Shown: positions 28,648 through 37,070 of the stretch, piece by piece
Layout: each line of letters begins with the position of its first letter
Numbering within the stretch: the stretch's first letter is position 1
DNA from: Candidatus Nitrosacidococcus sp. I8
GTDB lineage: Bacteria; Pseudomonadota; Gammaproteobacteria; Nitrosococcales; Nitrosococcaceae
Assembly (NCBI RefSeq): GCF_945836005.1
Contig: NZ_OX241534.1
Span: 1,167,501-1,231,500 of the forward strand
DNA length: 64,000 nucleotides
Direction of reading: 5' to 3'
Notes under the pieces: generated by a model
What the model saw: the letters and a program-made list of their open reading frames with translations, nothing else
Database searches by the model: none
What the model was told of the DNA's origin: nothing
Position numbers and translations under genes: made by a program

Positions 28648-29306
28648 TGCGACTATTATTAGTAGAAGATAATGTAGCACTGGCAGATCAACTACTACCA
28701 CTATTTAAAGGTCATGGTTACGCCATTGATTGGCTAGTCGATGGTCGAGATGCAGTAATTGCACCCCATGATAGCTCTTTTGATTTAGCTATTCTTGATT
28801 TAGGACTACCCGGCTTAGGTGGGCTAAAAGTATTAGAGCATTGGCGATCAGTGGGGTTTACTTTACCGGTACTCATTTTAACTGCTCGAGATTCTTGGGC
28901 GGAACGCTTGGAAGGGTTACGAGCAGGTGCTGATGATTATTTAAGTAAACCTTTTCATCCTGATGAATTATTACTTCGGGTACAAGCAGTGCTACGCCGT
29001 AGCCATGGTACCGTGAATAACCCACGACTTGAAGCAGGAGAACTAGCCTTAGACGAGTCACGTCGGAGCGTTTGGCAGGCAGGAAAAGAATATGAACTCA
29101 CTCGCGGCGAATTTCGTCTATTGCGTTGTTTTATGCTAAATCCAGGTAGGGTATTAAGCCGTATGCAGCTCAATGACCATCTATACAATGGAGAAAATGA
29201 GCGGGATAGCAATGTGTTAGAAGTTCATGTAAGCCGTTTACGTCGCAAGTTAGGAGAGCAAATTATAGAAACACGCCGGGGCCAAGGTTACTGCTTTTTA
29301 GGATAA
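28647..29306 (+). CDS. OmpR/PhoP-family response regulator
   Basis: 219 residues: receiver domain with acidic pocket EDN (7-9), phospho-acceptor Asp51 ([10 protein letters not shown]) and Lys101 (LSKPFHP), then an OmpR-type winged helix ending [21 protein letters not shown]. It resembles QseB/PhoP-like regulators. It sits between PepSY protein 2 and its kinase. It likely controls envelope genes, possibly its own operon. Confidence 0.93.
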   Translation: MRLLLVEDNVALADQLLPLFKGHGYAIDWLVDGRDAVIAPHDSSFDLAILDLGLPGLGGLKVLEHWRSVGFTLPVLILTARDSWAERLEGLRAGADDYLSKPFHPDELLLRVQAVLRRSHGTVNNPRLEAGELALDESRRSVWQAGKEYELTRGEFRLLRCFMLNPGRVLSRMQLNDHLYNGENERDSNVLEVHVSRLRRKLGEQIIETRRGQGYCFLG

Positions 29307-29310
29307 ATCC

Positions 29311-30657
29311 ATGATTTCCATGAAACGCCAGCTAGGAATTGGCTTATTTATTAGCCTATTTATTCCTGGGGCACTCATGGGGGAAATAGCAATTTGGTGG
29401 CTAGATCAAAGACAACGTACCTCATTAATAACTAGTTTACATAGTGAAACTATCAATATTTTAGCTGCTTTAAACCACCTACCTGAAAGTAAAAAAATTT
29501 ATTTAAACCAGCAAGCAATTAACCCTATCTATCATCGCCCCTTTTCTGGCCATTACTTCATTATATCTTTAAAAGATACTTATTGGCGTTCTCGCTCTTT
29601 ATGGGATTTTCAACTAAAGGAACTTGAAAAAGATGGACTGAGTATTGATTTAATACTTGGTCCTCAAAGGCAGAAATTACTTCGCTACCAAGCCCATTAT
29701 CAAATTGCCAATCAGCCTATTACTATTGTTGTTGCTTTGGATTATGCCCCTCAACTGGAGGATTTTACCTATATTAAAGCCCGTGGTATTTTACTTTGGA
29801 TTTTTATTCTTGTATTTTTAGCATTGCTTCAGCAGTGGCTTATTCGCCGTGGCTTAACCCCTCTTCATCTTGTCCATCAACAGTTGGCACAATTTCGAGA
29901 TGGGCAACGTACTATGTTAGATACTGATGTAGTAGAAGAATTAAAACCTTTGGTAAACGAGGTTAACCGATTACAAGATTATACGGAAAGACAGCTACGC
30001 CGATCCCGGCATGCTGTAGGCGACTTAAGTCATGGGTTAAAAACCCCCTTATCAGTAGTAAAAAATCAATGCCAAACTCAGTTACAAAATATTGATCCAG
30101 ATCTTGCAAAAAATATGAGCGAACAAATCCAGCAAATGGAGTCTAGTATTAAACGTGCATTAGGTCGAGCGAGGATTGCCGCAGAATTTGCTCCAAAAAA
30201 TCGATTTATCCCTACTGAAGATGTTCCTTTGCTGCTTCGCACTTTACGACAAGCCTATGATCATGGACTAGAGTTAAAAATAGAGAGAGGATTGCCCAAT
30301 AAATCCCTTCCTTTCGATCGGGATGATATGTTGGAGTTACTAGGCAACTTACTAGATAATGCCTGTAAATGGGCGGATCGATTAGTATGCCTTACTTTAG
30401 AGAGTCAATCTAAGGGACTAATGATTACAGTAACCGATGATGGTCCTGGAATTGATCCGATATATCAAAAAACCATGCTTGAAAGAGGCACTCGCTTAGA
30501 TCAGCAAGTACCTGGACAAGGGTTTGGCTTGGGAATTGTGAATGATTTAGTAGAAGCCTATGAGGGAGAGCTATTTTTAAATAATAAATCTGAAGGTGGC
30601 TTACAAGTTCGTGTTTTTTTACCGCTACCTAGTTTAAGAAAAACAACATCAAGCTAA
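29311..30657 (+). CDS. PhoQ-like sensor histidine kinase
   Basis: 448 residues with two membrane helices (about 8-30 and 158-178) flanking a periplasmic sensor of some 125 residues, a HAMP-like linker, the H-box VGDLSHGLKTPLSVV with phospho-accepting His241, and N and G boxes (LLGNLLDNACKWA, VTDDGPGID, GQGFGLGIV). The topology and DLSHGLKTPL motif are close to PhoQ-type kinases. Two start codons (ATG at 29311 and 29320) are possible. The 3' end overlaps the convergent MHS gene by 9 bases. Confidence 0.92.
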   Translation: MISMKRQLGIGLFISLFIPGALMGEIAIWWLDQRQRTSLITSLHSETINILAALNHLPESKKIYLNQQAINPIYHRPFSGHYFIISLKDTYWRSRSLWDFQLKELEKDGLSIDLILGPQRQKLLRYQAHYQIANQPITIVVALDYAPQLEDFTYIKARGILLWIFILVFLALLQQWLIRRGLTPLHLVHQQLAQFRDGQRTMLDTDVVEELKPLVNEVNRLQDYTERQLRRSRHAVGDLSHGLKTPLSVVKNQCQTQLQNIDPDLAKNMSEQIQQMESSIKRALGRARIAAEFAPKNRFIPTEDVPLLLRTLRQAYDHGLELKIERGLPNKSLPFDRDDMLELLGNLLDNACKWADRLVCLTLESQSKGLMITVTDDGPGIDPIYQKTMLERGTRLDQQVPGQGFGLGIVNDLVEAYEGELFLNNKSEGGLQVRVFLPLPSLRKTTSS

Positions 30658-31923
30658 ATCCATATCTTTGGTCTCTCCAATCATTAAAACAGCAATAAAA
30701 CTTAGGAATGCTGCAATACTTAAATAATATCCTACAAACTGAAGACCATAGTGAGTAGCAAGCCAAGTAGCAATATAGGGAGCCAAAGAAGCACCAAAAA
30801 TTCCAGACAAATTAAAACTAAGGGAGGTACCCGTATAGCGTACATGAGTGGGATAAAGCTCAGAGAGTACAGTTCCTAGTGGACCATAAGTATAGCCCAT
30901 CAAAGAGAGACCAATTACTAACCCTAATAATACACCCCATACGCCTGCTGAGAATAAAGGAGCAAATAACATGCCGAAGATAGCAATAATTCCACTAATC
31001 CATAAAAGAGCATGGCGCCGACCATGTTTATCTGCATGGAGTGCTGAAAGAGGGATAGTGGCTCCAAAAAATATCACTGCAACAATCTGCATAAACAAAA
31101 ATTGTTCTCGAGAGTATCCTAGCTGAGTAGTACCCCAAGTTAAAGCAAATACAGTGACTAAATAAAATAAAACAAAAGTTGCCAGTGAAATGATCGTACC
31201 TAGAACTAAAGCACGGGTATGATGTTGAAACACAGAAACCATAGGCACTTGTACCCGTCCTTCTTCATCTAGAGTTTTTTGAAATACAGGGGTTTCAGTA
31301 ATTTTTAATCGAACCCATAAACCAATAATGACTAATCCAGCACTGGCAATAAAAGGAATGCGCCAACCCCAACTAAAAAATTGATTATCGGTTAATAAGG
31401 CAGATAAAATTAAAAAAATACCACTAGCCGCAATAAAACCAACAGGTGCTCCTAATTGGGGAAACATGCCGTACCAAGCTCTCTTACCTAAGGGAGCATG
31501 CTCAGTGGCTAATAATACAGCACCGCCCCATTCCCCACCTAGCCCTAGTCCTTGGCCAAAACGGCATAGAGCAAGCAATAGGGGTGAGAAAATTCCAATT
31601 TGTTCATAAGTAGGTAACATACCTATTAACACAGTACATATACCCATAGTAAGTAGAGCAGCTACCAAGGTAGCCTTACGACCTACCCGATCGCCAAAAT
31701 GACCAAATAATCCAGAACCTAAAGGTCGAGCAAAGAATGCTAAAGCAAAAGTGGCTAAAGATTGTAATACTCCTGATGTAGGATCTGAAGCAGGAAAAAA
31801 TAACTTAGGAAAAACCAGCACTGCAGCAGTAGCATAAATATAAAAATCAAAAAATTCGATGGTGGTGCCTACCATACTTGCAAAAAGCACCCGACCTAAT
31901 GGATTAATAGGCGTACTTGTCAT
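30649..31923 (-). CDS. MHS-family MFS transporter (metabolite:H+ symporter)
   Basis: 424 residues, 12 predicted helices. The N-terminus VGTTIEFFDFYIYATAAVLVFPKLFF is the signature of the MHS subfamily (ShiA/ProP-like), and GHFGDRVGRKATL is the MFS loop 2-3 motif; RFGQGLGLGGEWGGA is also typical. The substrate could be a carboxylate, shikimate or betaine-like solute and cannot be decided here. Monocistronic. Confidence 0.88.
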   Translation of the reverse strand: MTSTPINPLGRVLFASMVGTTIEFFDFYIYATAAVLVFPKLFFPASDPTSGVLQSLATFALAFFARPLGSGLFGHFGDRVGRKATLVAALLTMGICTVLIGMLPTYEQIGIFSPLLLALCRFGQGLGLGGEWGGAVLLATEHAPLGKRAWYGMFPQLGAPVGFIAASGIFLILSALLTDNQFFSWGWRIPFIASAGLVIIGLWVRLKITETPVFQKTLDEEGRVQVPMVSVFQHHTRALVLGTIISLATFVLFYLVTVFALTWGTTQLGYSREQFLFMQIVAVIFFGATIPLSALHADKHGRRHALLWISGIIAIFGMLFAPLFSAGVWGVLLGLVIGLSLMGYTYGPLGTVLSELYPTHVRYTGTSLSFNLSGIFGASLAPYIATWLATHYGLQFVGYYLSIAAFLSFIAVLMIGETKDMDLA

Positions 31924-31948
31924 GGGTTTAGTCTTAGTAGATAAAAAA

Positions 31949-31980
31949 AAGGTGCCTTAATTGTACAGCATAAGGCACCT
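31949..31980 (-). terminator. Terminator of the cupredoxin-amidohydrolase operon
   Basis: AGGTGCCTTA and TAAGGCACCT form a perfect 10-bp stem around an 11-base loop; on the minus strand the stem is followed by an 8-base T run. It lies just after the amidohydrolase stop codon in the right direction. Confidence 0.9.
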
Positions 31981-32014
31981 ATCTAAGCTAGTTCAGCTCA
32001 AAGGAGGGTGAAAA

Positions 32015-33496
32015 TTAGGTAGGATAACCGTCTCTACTTTTCCATAGAGATTCATACTGCTCTTTAGTTCTCGGACCAAAAGTAGCAAAACTTGGGTTAG
32101 GAGAAAGAGCATACTGCTCTCGGAAATTTTTGACTTTATCTTGCTGTAATTTTTTGATGCGGCTAGAGTTAATACCGTGGATTCCCAGTGCATTGTTTGC
32201 AAAGATTTTCTCTTTTGCTGCTTTTGTTAATGGGGGATAGCCATATTTTTGTTGAAATTCTTCTGAAATTTCAAAGCTAGCAAAAGTTTGAATTTGATCC
32301 TGTGGGCTACCATACCAAATACTATCCGTACCCCAACAAATCCGATCTTCTCCAAAATATTTTAGTAACTTCCCCATGAGATGAGCTGCTCGATTCGGAT
32401 GGGACATGCTATGACGCCATACGCTGCCTAGCTCTGCATATAAATTCCCTTGATTAGGTTTAAAGCCGCTCTCTTGATGGGCTTTGATGAGGCGATCTAC
32501 GCCTTTTGGATTGCTAGGATTATAAGGACCTTCAGCTACTTCGTTTTCAAATCCAGAATGAAAAGTGATAAAGGTTACTTGAGGAAACATTTTTGCGATT
32601 CTTCCCATATCTTCTGGTGAAGAATATTTATACTCAAGCCCCGGTAGAGATAACCCTTTATGAACACAGATAATCGGTTTTTTTAGTTTAATTGTTTTCT
32701 TAATGGCTGGAATCCCGTATTTTGGATCGTCTAAGAAGAATCCTACCCCATTAGGTCCCCATTGGGGATAGAATTTCCATGCATCTATTTGATATTTTCC
32801 AGCCTGCTCATCCATAAAATCAAGAGCACCGGCTTCATTGGGTAGCACACCACCATGGATTAATGCTCGATTACGATCCCCAAGGGTTTCAATAAGATTC
32901 CTTACTTCAGCGGCATAGTCCGTAGGAGTGGGATTATGACCTTTTGCCCCCCATAGCGCAGAGACTACTGCAATATCGGTTTGGCTATCTAAGAATACTT
33001 CCTTAACTAATTGTTGGGCAGAATAGCAATGAAATCGTTCTTGTTCTGCTGATTTTCCTAAGCATTTAGGAGCTTGATCAAAGACCTGAGTTAGAGTTTG
33101 AATCCAAATTTTCCCTTCTTTGCCTGTTGCCCAATTTCCAGAAGGCTCTACACAATGGGTTTGCATATCCATCACTAAATAAGGGCTATTCACTGTTTTT
33201 TCTGCTAGCTCTGATTCAGTAATTGTTTCTGCAGATACGTTGAAAAAGCCACCTGTTAAGCCTAGATAAGCATGGGCTTTATTCATTACAAATAAGGTAG
33301 CTGCCGCCCCACAGGCGGATTTTAAAAATGATCGCCTAGTTCTACCTAGGTGCTTTGCTAATTCAGAAGCTTTTTTGCTAGCTTCTTCTTTGATTTTTTT
33401 CTGATCATCGGTAATTTCATAGGGGGCAAACTCACCATTAGAGGTGCCATCTATTTTTATAGGTAGCCGCTTCCCTTCAGGGTCAAAATCATACAT
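32015..33496 (-). CDS. Tat-exported amidohydrolase (amidohydrolase_2 family)
   Basis: 493 residues. A twin-arginine signal lies unusually far in (about residues 52-77: GRTRRSFLKSACGAAATLFV), after a 50-residue charged lead. The mature part is a TIM-barrel metal hydrolase of the COG2159 type: VMDMQTHCVEPSG (HxH-like), a metal His in IICVHKGLS, FITFHSGFENE and WGTDSIWYG with the conserved Asp. Members are decarboxylases or hydrolases of small carboxylates or lactones. It follows a cupredoxin gene by 45 bases and has a strong GGAGG ribosome site. The substrate is unknown; periplasmic location is predicted. Confidence 0.85.
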   Translation of the reverse strand: MYDFDPEGKRLPIKIDGTSNGEFAPYEITDDQKKIKEEASKKASELAKHLGRTRRSFLKSACGAAATLFVMNKAHAYLGLTGGFFNVSAETITESELAEKTVNSPYLVMDMQTHCVEPSGNWATGKEGKIWIQTLTQVFDQAPKCLGKSAEQERFHCYSAQQLVKEVFLDSQTDIAVVSALWGAKGHNPTPTDYAAEVRNLIETLGDRNRALIHGGVLPNEAGALDFMDEQAGKYQIDAWKFYPQWGPNGVGFFLDDPKYGIPAIKKTIKLKKPIICVHKGLSLPGLEYKYSSPEDMGRIAKMFPQVTFITFHSGFENEVAEGPYNPSNPKGVDRLIKAHQESGFKPNQGNLYAELGSVWRHSMSHPNRAAHLMGKLLKYFGEDRICWGTDSIWYGSPQDQIQTFASFEISEEFQQKYGYPPLTKAAKEKIFANNALGIHGINSSRIKKLQQDKVKNFREQYALSPNPSFATFGPRTKEQYESLWKSRDGYPT

Positions 33497-33540
33497 ATAA
33501 ACCTCCTCATAATAGAGAGTGCCCCGCTCAAGAGCTTGTA

Positions 33541-34056
33541 TTATTCAGCTGCTATTTTGATCTGTCCTTTCATACCTGCTTCCATATGTCCTGGAATTAA
33601 ACAAGCAAAGTCTACAGTACCCGATTCATTAAATTGCCATATCAGTGCACCACTCTTTCCTGCTTCAACTGAAACTGCATTGGGATCTTCATGGTCCATA
33701 TTGGGCATTTGACGCATCATCTCTGCATGCTCTTTAAGTTCATCCATAGTGCCAATCACCATTTCATGAGTGATTTTTCCATCATTTTTCACGCTAAAGC
33801 GAATAATTTCATTAGGTTTTACTGTGATTTGATCAGGTACAAAACGCATACTATCATTCATAGTTACTTTAATGATTCGGTTAACCTTGTAAGGACTTCC
33901 AGGTTTTCCCGCTGCTGATTCATGGCTATGCTCTCCACCATGGCTACTGCTATGCTCCCCGTGGCTAGCATGTTTATCATCATCTCCATGCCCTTCTGCA
34001 TTTAATACAATGAAAGATAATGCACCTAGTATTAAGAATAGTATTTTTTTCGTCAT
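33541..34056 (-). CDS. His-rich periplasmic cupredoxin
   Basis: 171 residues: signal peptide (about 1-22), a flexible stretch with many His, Asp and Ser (23-50), then a plastocyanin-like domain. Type 1 copper ligands are visible: His97 (KITHEMV), Cys152, His157 and Met162 in CLIPGHMEAGM. The His-rich region may load or store copper. It could carry electrons or deliver copper to a partner; the next gene codes for a Tat-exported amidohydrolase. This class is common beside copper-using respiratory systems, but the exact role is unknown. Confidence 0.85.
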   Translation of the reverse strand: MTKKILFLILGALSFIVLNAEGHGDDDKHASHGEHSSSHGGEHSHESAAGKPGSPYKVNRIIKVTMNDSMRFVPDQITVKPNEIIRFSVKNDGKITHEMVIGTMDELKEHAEMMRQMPNMDHEDPNAVSVEAGKSGALIWQFNESGTVDFACLIPGHMEAGMKGQIKIAAE

Positions 34057-34211
34057 AATCTAGTCCTGTCTAGTTAAAATTATTTAATTTAATTAAGGTA
34101 AATATACCTGTATATAAATCTTAGGAGAGAAACAGGATGGTGTATAGATGCTAGTTACTAATTCATTGAAACTACTTATTTTTAAACATTAATCATTAGA
34201 CAAAATAAGCA

Positions 34212-34240
34212 AATATTTGTAACATACACTATTGTATGTT
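34212..34240. promoter_or_regulatory. AcrR-type operator before the broken acrR-like gene
   Basis: The palindrome AACATACA-CTAT-TGTATGTT (34221-34240) is preceded by AATATTTGT. The 17-base string AATATTTGTAACATACA is identical to one before the RND pump operon (43277-43293). It resembles the E. coli AcrR site (ACATACATT...ATGTATGT), so this gene was probably autorepressed. Confidence 0.75.
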
Positions 34241-34272
34241 GATCGTTATATTTTAAGAGTATAAAACTATTA

Positions 34273-34923
34273 GTGACTAGAAAAACTAAAGCCAGTTCTC
34301 AAGAAACCCGTGAAGATATCTTATAGGCAGCAAGTTTTATTTTTGTTGAAAAAGGGGTAGCTAAAGCAAGCCTTGAGGAAATTGCACAAAGAGCAGGTGT
34401 CACTCGGGGGGCAATCTACTGGCATTTTAAAAATAAAATAGATATTTTTCAGTCACTTAATAATAAGTTATACCAGCCACTTACCGATATGATTTTACAA
34501 GATCTAGAAAAAGATCACCCAAACCCACTAAAACAGCTTTCAGATTTATGTACTAATTTATTAATTGATTTAGAGCAAAATGCTCAGAAAAAGCGTATCC
34601 TCACTATTTTTTTTTTAAAGTGTGACTACTCTGGGGATATGGAAGAAGTACTAAAAAAACAAAATCAGCAAAAATTAGAGAGTTTTGGCTTATTAATCCG
34701 CTATTTTGAGAGAGCTCAGGAAAAAAACTATTTAACAACTAAGGCTGATCCAAAAATTCTAACTTTATCTTTATTCTGCTATTTAACAGGTATTGCTCAA
34801 GAATATATTAGAAACAGTGCTTGTTATAATTTAAAAGAGCAAATTCCTATTATGATGAATCATTTTTTTGCAGGATTTAGTAAAAATTGTGATATTAAAT
34901 TATTTAACTTAACTATAAATTAA
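34273..34923 (+). pseudogene. AcrR-like TetR repressor broken by an amber codon
   Basis: Reading from GTG 34273 gives VTRKTKASSQETREDIL, then TAG at 34324-34326, then AASFIFVEKGVAKASLEEIA and AGVTRGAIYWHFKNKIDIF in the same frame, the AcrR/TetR helix-turn-helix. The frame stays open to 34923 (216 codons with the stop read through), normal for AcrR. The only start after the stop is ATG 34489, which would make a 144-residue C-terminal piece without DNA-binding domain. Its likely target operon is the RND pump at 43408. The 3' end overlaps mgtC by 4 bases. Confidence 0.85.
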
Positions 34924-35621
34924 TTACTTATTGGTGTAGGTGAAATTATAAATTCTCTAATTAGTTTATTTTGACTAAGCGTAGTAGCAAGTGATCCAAT
35001 ATGATGTACATGGTTTGTACGAATTACCATACTATATTCAAAAAAATCCTCTTTATTGTTAATACGGTAGTTTAAGTTAGAAACAGTAAACCCTTGGTTT
35101 TCTGCTAAATAGCGAATTTCTGCCTCTGGTATTTTTTCATGGGGCATAAAACGAATCGAAAGATAAGCATAAGTTTGTACAGGAATTTTACTTTCTAACC
35201 ACTTGAAAAAAGAGAGTATACCAAGGATAAGAAAAGCGGCTAAAAATGCAGGAAAATAGAAACCAACCCCAATCAATATACCAATAGCAGCCGTAGCCAA
35301 AATGGAAGCAGCTGTAGTTAATCCATGGACAGCTACCCCTTGCTGCATAATTACCCCTGCTCCAAGAAAACCAATTCCTGTGATTATCCCTTGAGCCATT
35401 CGAGTAGGATCCATTCTGGTATATTCTAAAGCAGCACTGGGAAGCCAATACATTTCATAGGTAGTGACGAGCATTAAAAGACAAGTAGAAAGGCATACTA
35501 AAGCATAAGTGCGAAATCCTGCAGGGCGACTATGATAACTACGTTCAAGACCAATAAAAGCGCCTATCACAAGGGAAACCAGTAGCCGTAAAGTAACTTC
35601 CGTATAAATCTCTTCTAGCAT
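34920..35621 (-). CDS. MgtC/SapB-family membrane protein
   Basis: 233 residues. The N-terminal half is the MgtC/SapB membrane domain with LLVSLVIGAFIGLERSYHSRPAGFRTYALVCL and the conserved RMAQGIITGIGFLGAGVIM; four to five helices are visible. A cytosolic C-terminal ACT-like part follows. MgtC proteins modulate F1Fo-ATPase or Mg homeostasis; in an acid-tolerant organism they may matter for pH stress, which is inference. Its start is divergent from the PEP-CTERM protease gene. Confidence 0.88.
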   Translation of the reverse strand: MLEEIYTEVTLRLLVSLVIGAFIGLERSYHSRPAGFRTYALVCLSTCLLMLVTTYEMYWLPSAALEYTRMDPTRMAQGIITGIGFLGAGVIMQQGVAVHGLTTAASILATAAIGILIGVGFYFPAFLAAFLILGILSFFKWLESKIPVQTYAYLSIRFMPHEKIPEAEIRYLAENQGFTVSNLNYRINNKEDFFEYSMVIRTNHVHHIGSLATTLSQNKLIREFIISPTPISN

Positions 35622-35820
35622 GATATGCTATATTGTTTTTAGGTTTTTAATAAGCAATGATCTAACTTAAAATATAGTAAGGCTTGGTCCAAAATTAGAA
35701 TAGCAAATACTTTATCATTATCTTAAATTTTTGTTTGAAAACAGTATAGAGAGGTGAAAATAATGGGCACGAATGTGACAAAAAATTGAACAAAATCAAG
35801 TAGAAATTATAAACTAATAT

Positions 35821-35839
35821 TAATATCTAATTGATATTA
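35821..35839. repeat. Inverted repeat upstream of the PEP-CTERM protease
   Basis: TAATATC-TAATT-GATATTA, perfect 7-bp arms. It ends 17 bases before the sigma-54-like element and might bind an activator, though enhancer sites usually lie further away. AT-only repeats of this size arise by chance, so support is weak. Confidence 0.3.
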
Positions 35840-35855
35840 TTAGTGATATAACATA

Positions 35856-35871
35856 TGGCATATATTTTGCT
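35856..35871 (+). promoter_or_regulatory. Sigma-54-like (-24/-12) promoter
   Basis: TGGCATATATTTTGCT has GG at 35857-35858 and GC at 35869-35870 with exactly 10 bases between them, matching the TGGCA-N-TTGC consensus of RpoN promoters. The expected start of transcription lies about 30 bases before the ATG at 35913. Sigma-54 with the PrsK/PrsR system is known to drive PEP-CTERM genes in other bacteria. Confidence 0.6.
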
Positions 35872-35912
35872 TTGTTTATCTCCAAAGATAAGTAAAATAT
35901 ATACCAATCACT

Positions 35913-37070
35913 ATGTTATCCTTTCTTAAGAAATACTTATTCCCGCTATTATTTGGCTGTAGCTCTATTACAGCCCAAGCAACTATTATGTTCAATCCAA
36001 TTTATGATGATGTAAACAATAATACAGGTATTGGGTTTGATGATCCAACTATAGTTGGTCCCAATGGGCTGACATTAGGGCAACAACGCCAAGATACTCT
36101 CCAAGGTGTATTTAAATATATCAATACAGTGATTAACGAAAATGGAACTTTTAACTTGGAAGTTGGCAGCCTTAGTACTTCATCACCTAGTACTCCATCT
36201 AACAGCGATAATATAATCGCTGGTCAACCCCCCTTGGTCTATAGTAGTTTATCTATGGATAATACGCCTACCAATGATATATTGGCACAAGGAGGTGCTA
36301 ACTATCTTATTCAGAATGGATTTAATAACAGCTTCCCTTCCATCCATATTACTACAGGGGACAATCCCTGTGGAGAGGGCAATTCTCTCTGTCCGGGAGT
36401 TCCTTCTGACGTAACTATACCTGATGCTACGATACAGTTTAATTTTGATCAAAATTGGAACAGCAGCTTAGATGCTCCTGCATTTGATCAGTACGATCTT
36501 TTCACTGTAGCCCTCCATGAGATTGCTCATGACTTAGGTTTTGATTCCTTTATTAGTGAAACAGGAGCAAGTATTTATGCAGACCAATACGGTATTAATG
36601 CCTATACTACCTATGATAGCCATTTAGTGCTTGGAGATGGCACACCACTTATTCCACTTATTAATTCTGCAGGAATATTTGACGTTTCTCCAAGTGCCTT
36701 GACTAGCAATAATGTTTTCTTTAGTGGCGAGCATGCTAATGCAGCTAATGGAGGAAATCCTATTCAAGTCTATGCTCCTTCCACTTGGGAGCAAGGCTCC
36801 AGCCTAGTCCATCTAAATAATCCAAGTGATTTAATGTACTATTTAATTTATCCTGGTACTGAGAAAAGAACTTTTAGTGACGTAGATTTAGGGATTTTGC
36901 AAGATCTCGGTTACAATTTGCATAGTGCTAATAATGGAGGCAATGGAGGCGATAATGGCAGTGGAGGTCAAACTCCTCCTAGTAACGTTCCTGAACCAAG
37001 TAGTTTAGCGTTATTCTTATTGGGTAGTATTTTCATTTATTCTCGTAGGAATCTATATTCTGTAATTTAA
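35913..37070 (+). CDS. PEP-CTERM-anchored putative metalloprotease
   Basis: 385 residues with signal peptide (about 1-23, AQA-T), a large extracellular part, and a C-terminal PEP-CTERM signal: VPEPSSLALFLLGSIFIYSRR (proline-glutamate-proline, helix, basic end). HEIAHDLGFDS carries HExxH with further metal-binding context, pointing to a zinc protease of the NF-type secreted family. A Gly/Asn-rich linker (NNGGNGGDNGSGG) precedes the sorting tail. PEP-CTERM proteins are sorted by exosortase and linked to exopolysaccharide; no exosortase is in this window. The 3' end overlaps the convergent POT transporter gene by 38 bases. Confidence 0.85.
   Translation: MLSFLKKYLFPLLFGCSSITAQATIMFNPIYDDVNNNTGIGFDDPTIVGPNGLTLGQQRQDTLQGVFKYINTVINENGTFNLEVGSLSTSSPSTPSNSDNIIAGQPPLVYSSLSMDNTPTNDILAQGGANYLIQNGFNNSFPSIHITTGDNPCGEGNSLCPGVPSDVTIPDATIQFNFDQNWNSSLDAPAFDQYDLFTVALHEIAHDLGFDSFISETGASIYADQYGINAYTTYDSHLVLGDGTPLIPLINSAGIFDVSPSALTSNNVFFSGEHANAANGGNPIQVYAPSTWEQGSSLVHLNNPSDLMYYLIYPGTEKRTFSDVDLGILQDLGYNLHSANNGGNGGDNGSGGQTPPSNVPEPSSLALFLLGSIFIYSRRNLYSVI

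Noticed and set aside
33541-34056. Nitrosocyanin
   Set aside because: The copper ligands Cys-x4-His-x4-Met with an upstream His indicate a type 1 (plastocyanin-like) site, and the His-rich N-terminal region is not a nitrosocyanin feature.
34489-34923. Stand-alone 144-residue gene
   Set aside because: It is the C-terminal domain of the interrupted TetR repressor; the HTH part lies upstream in the same frame.
35763-35789. Eight-codon mini-ORF (ATGGGCACGAATGTG...) with GAGAGGTG in front
   Set aside because: It lies in non-coding DNA, far upstream of the sigma-54-like site and thus probably not on the same transcript; no function can be argued.
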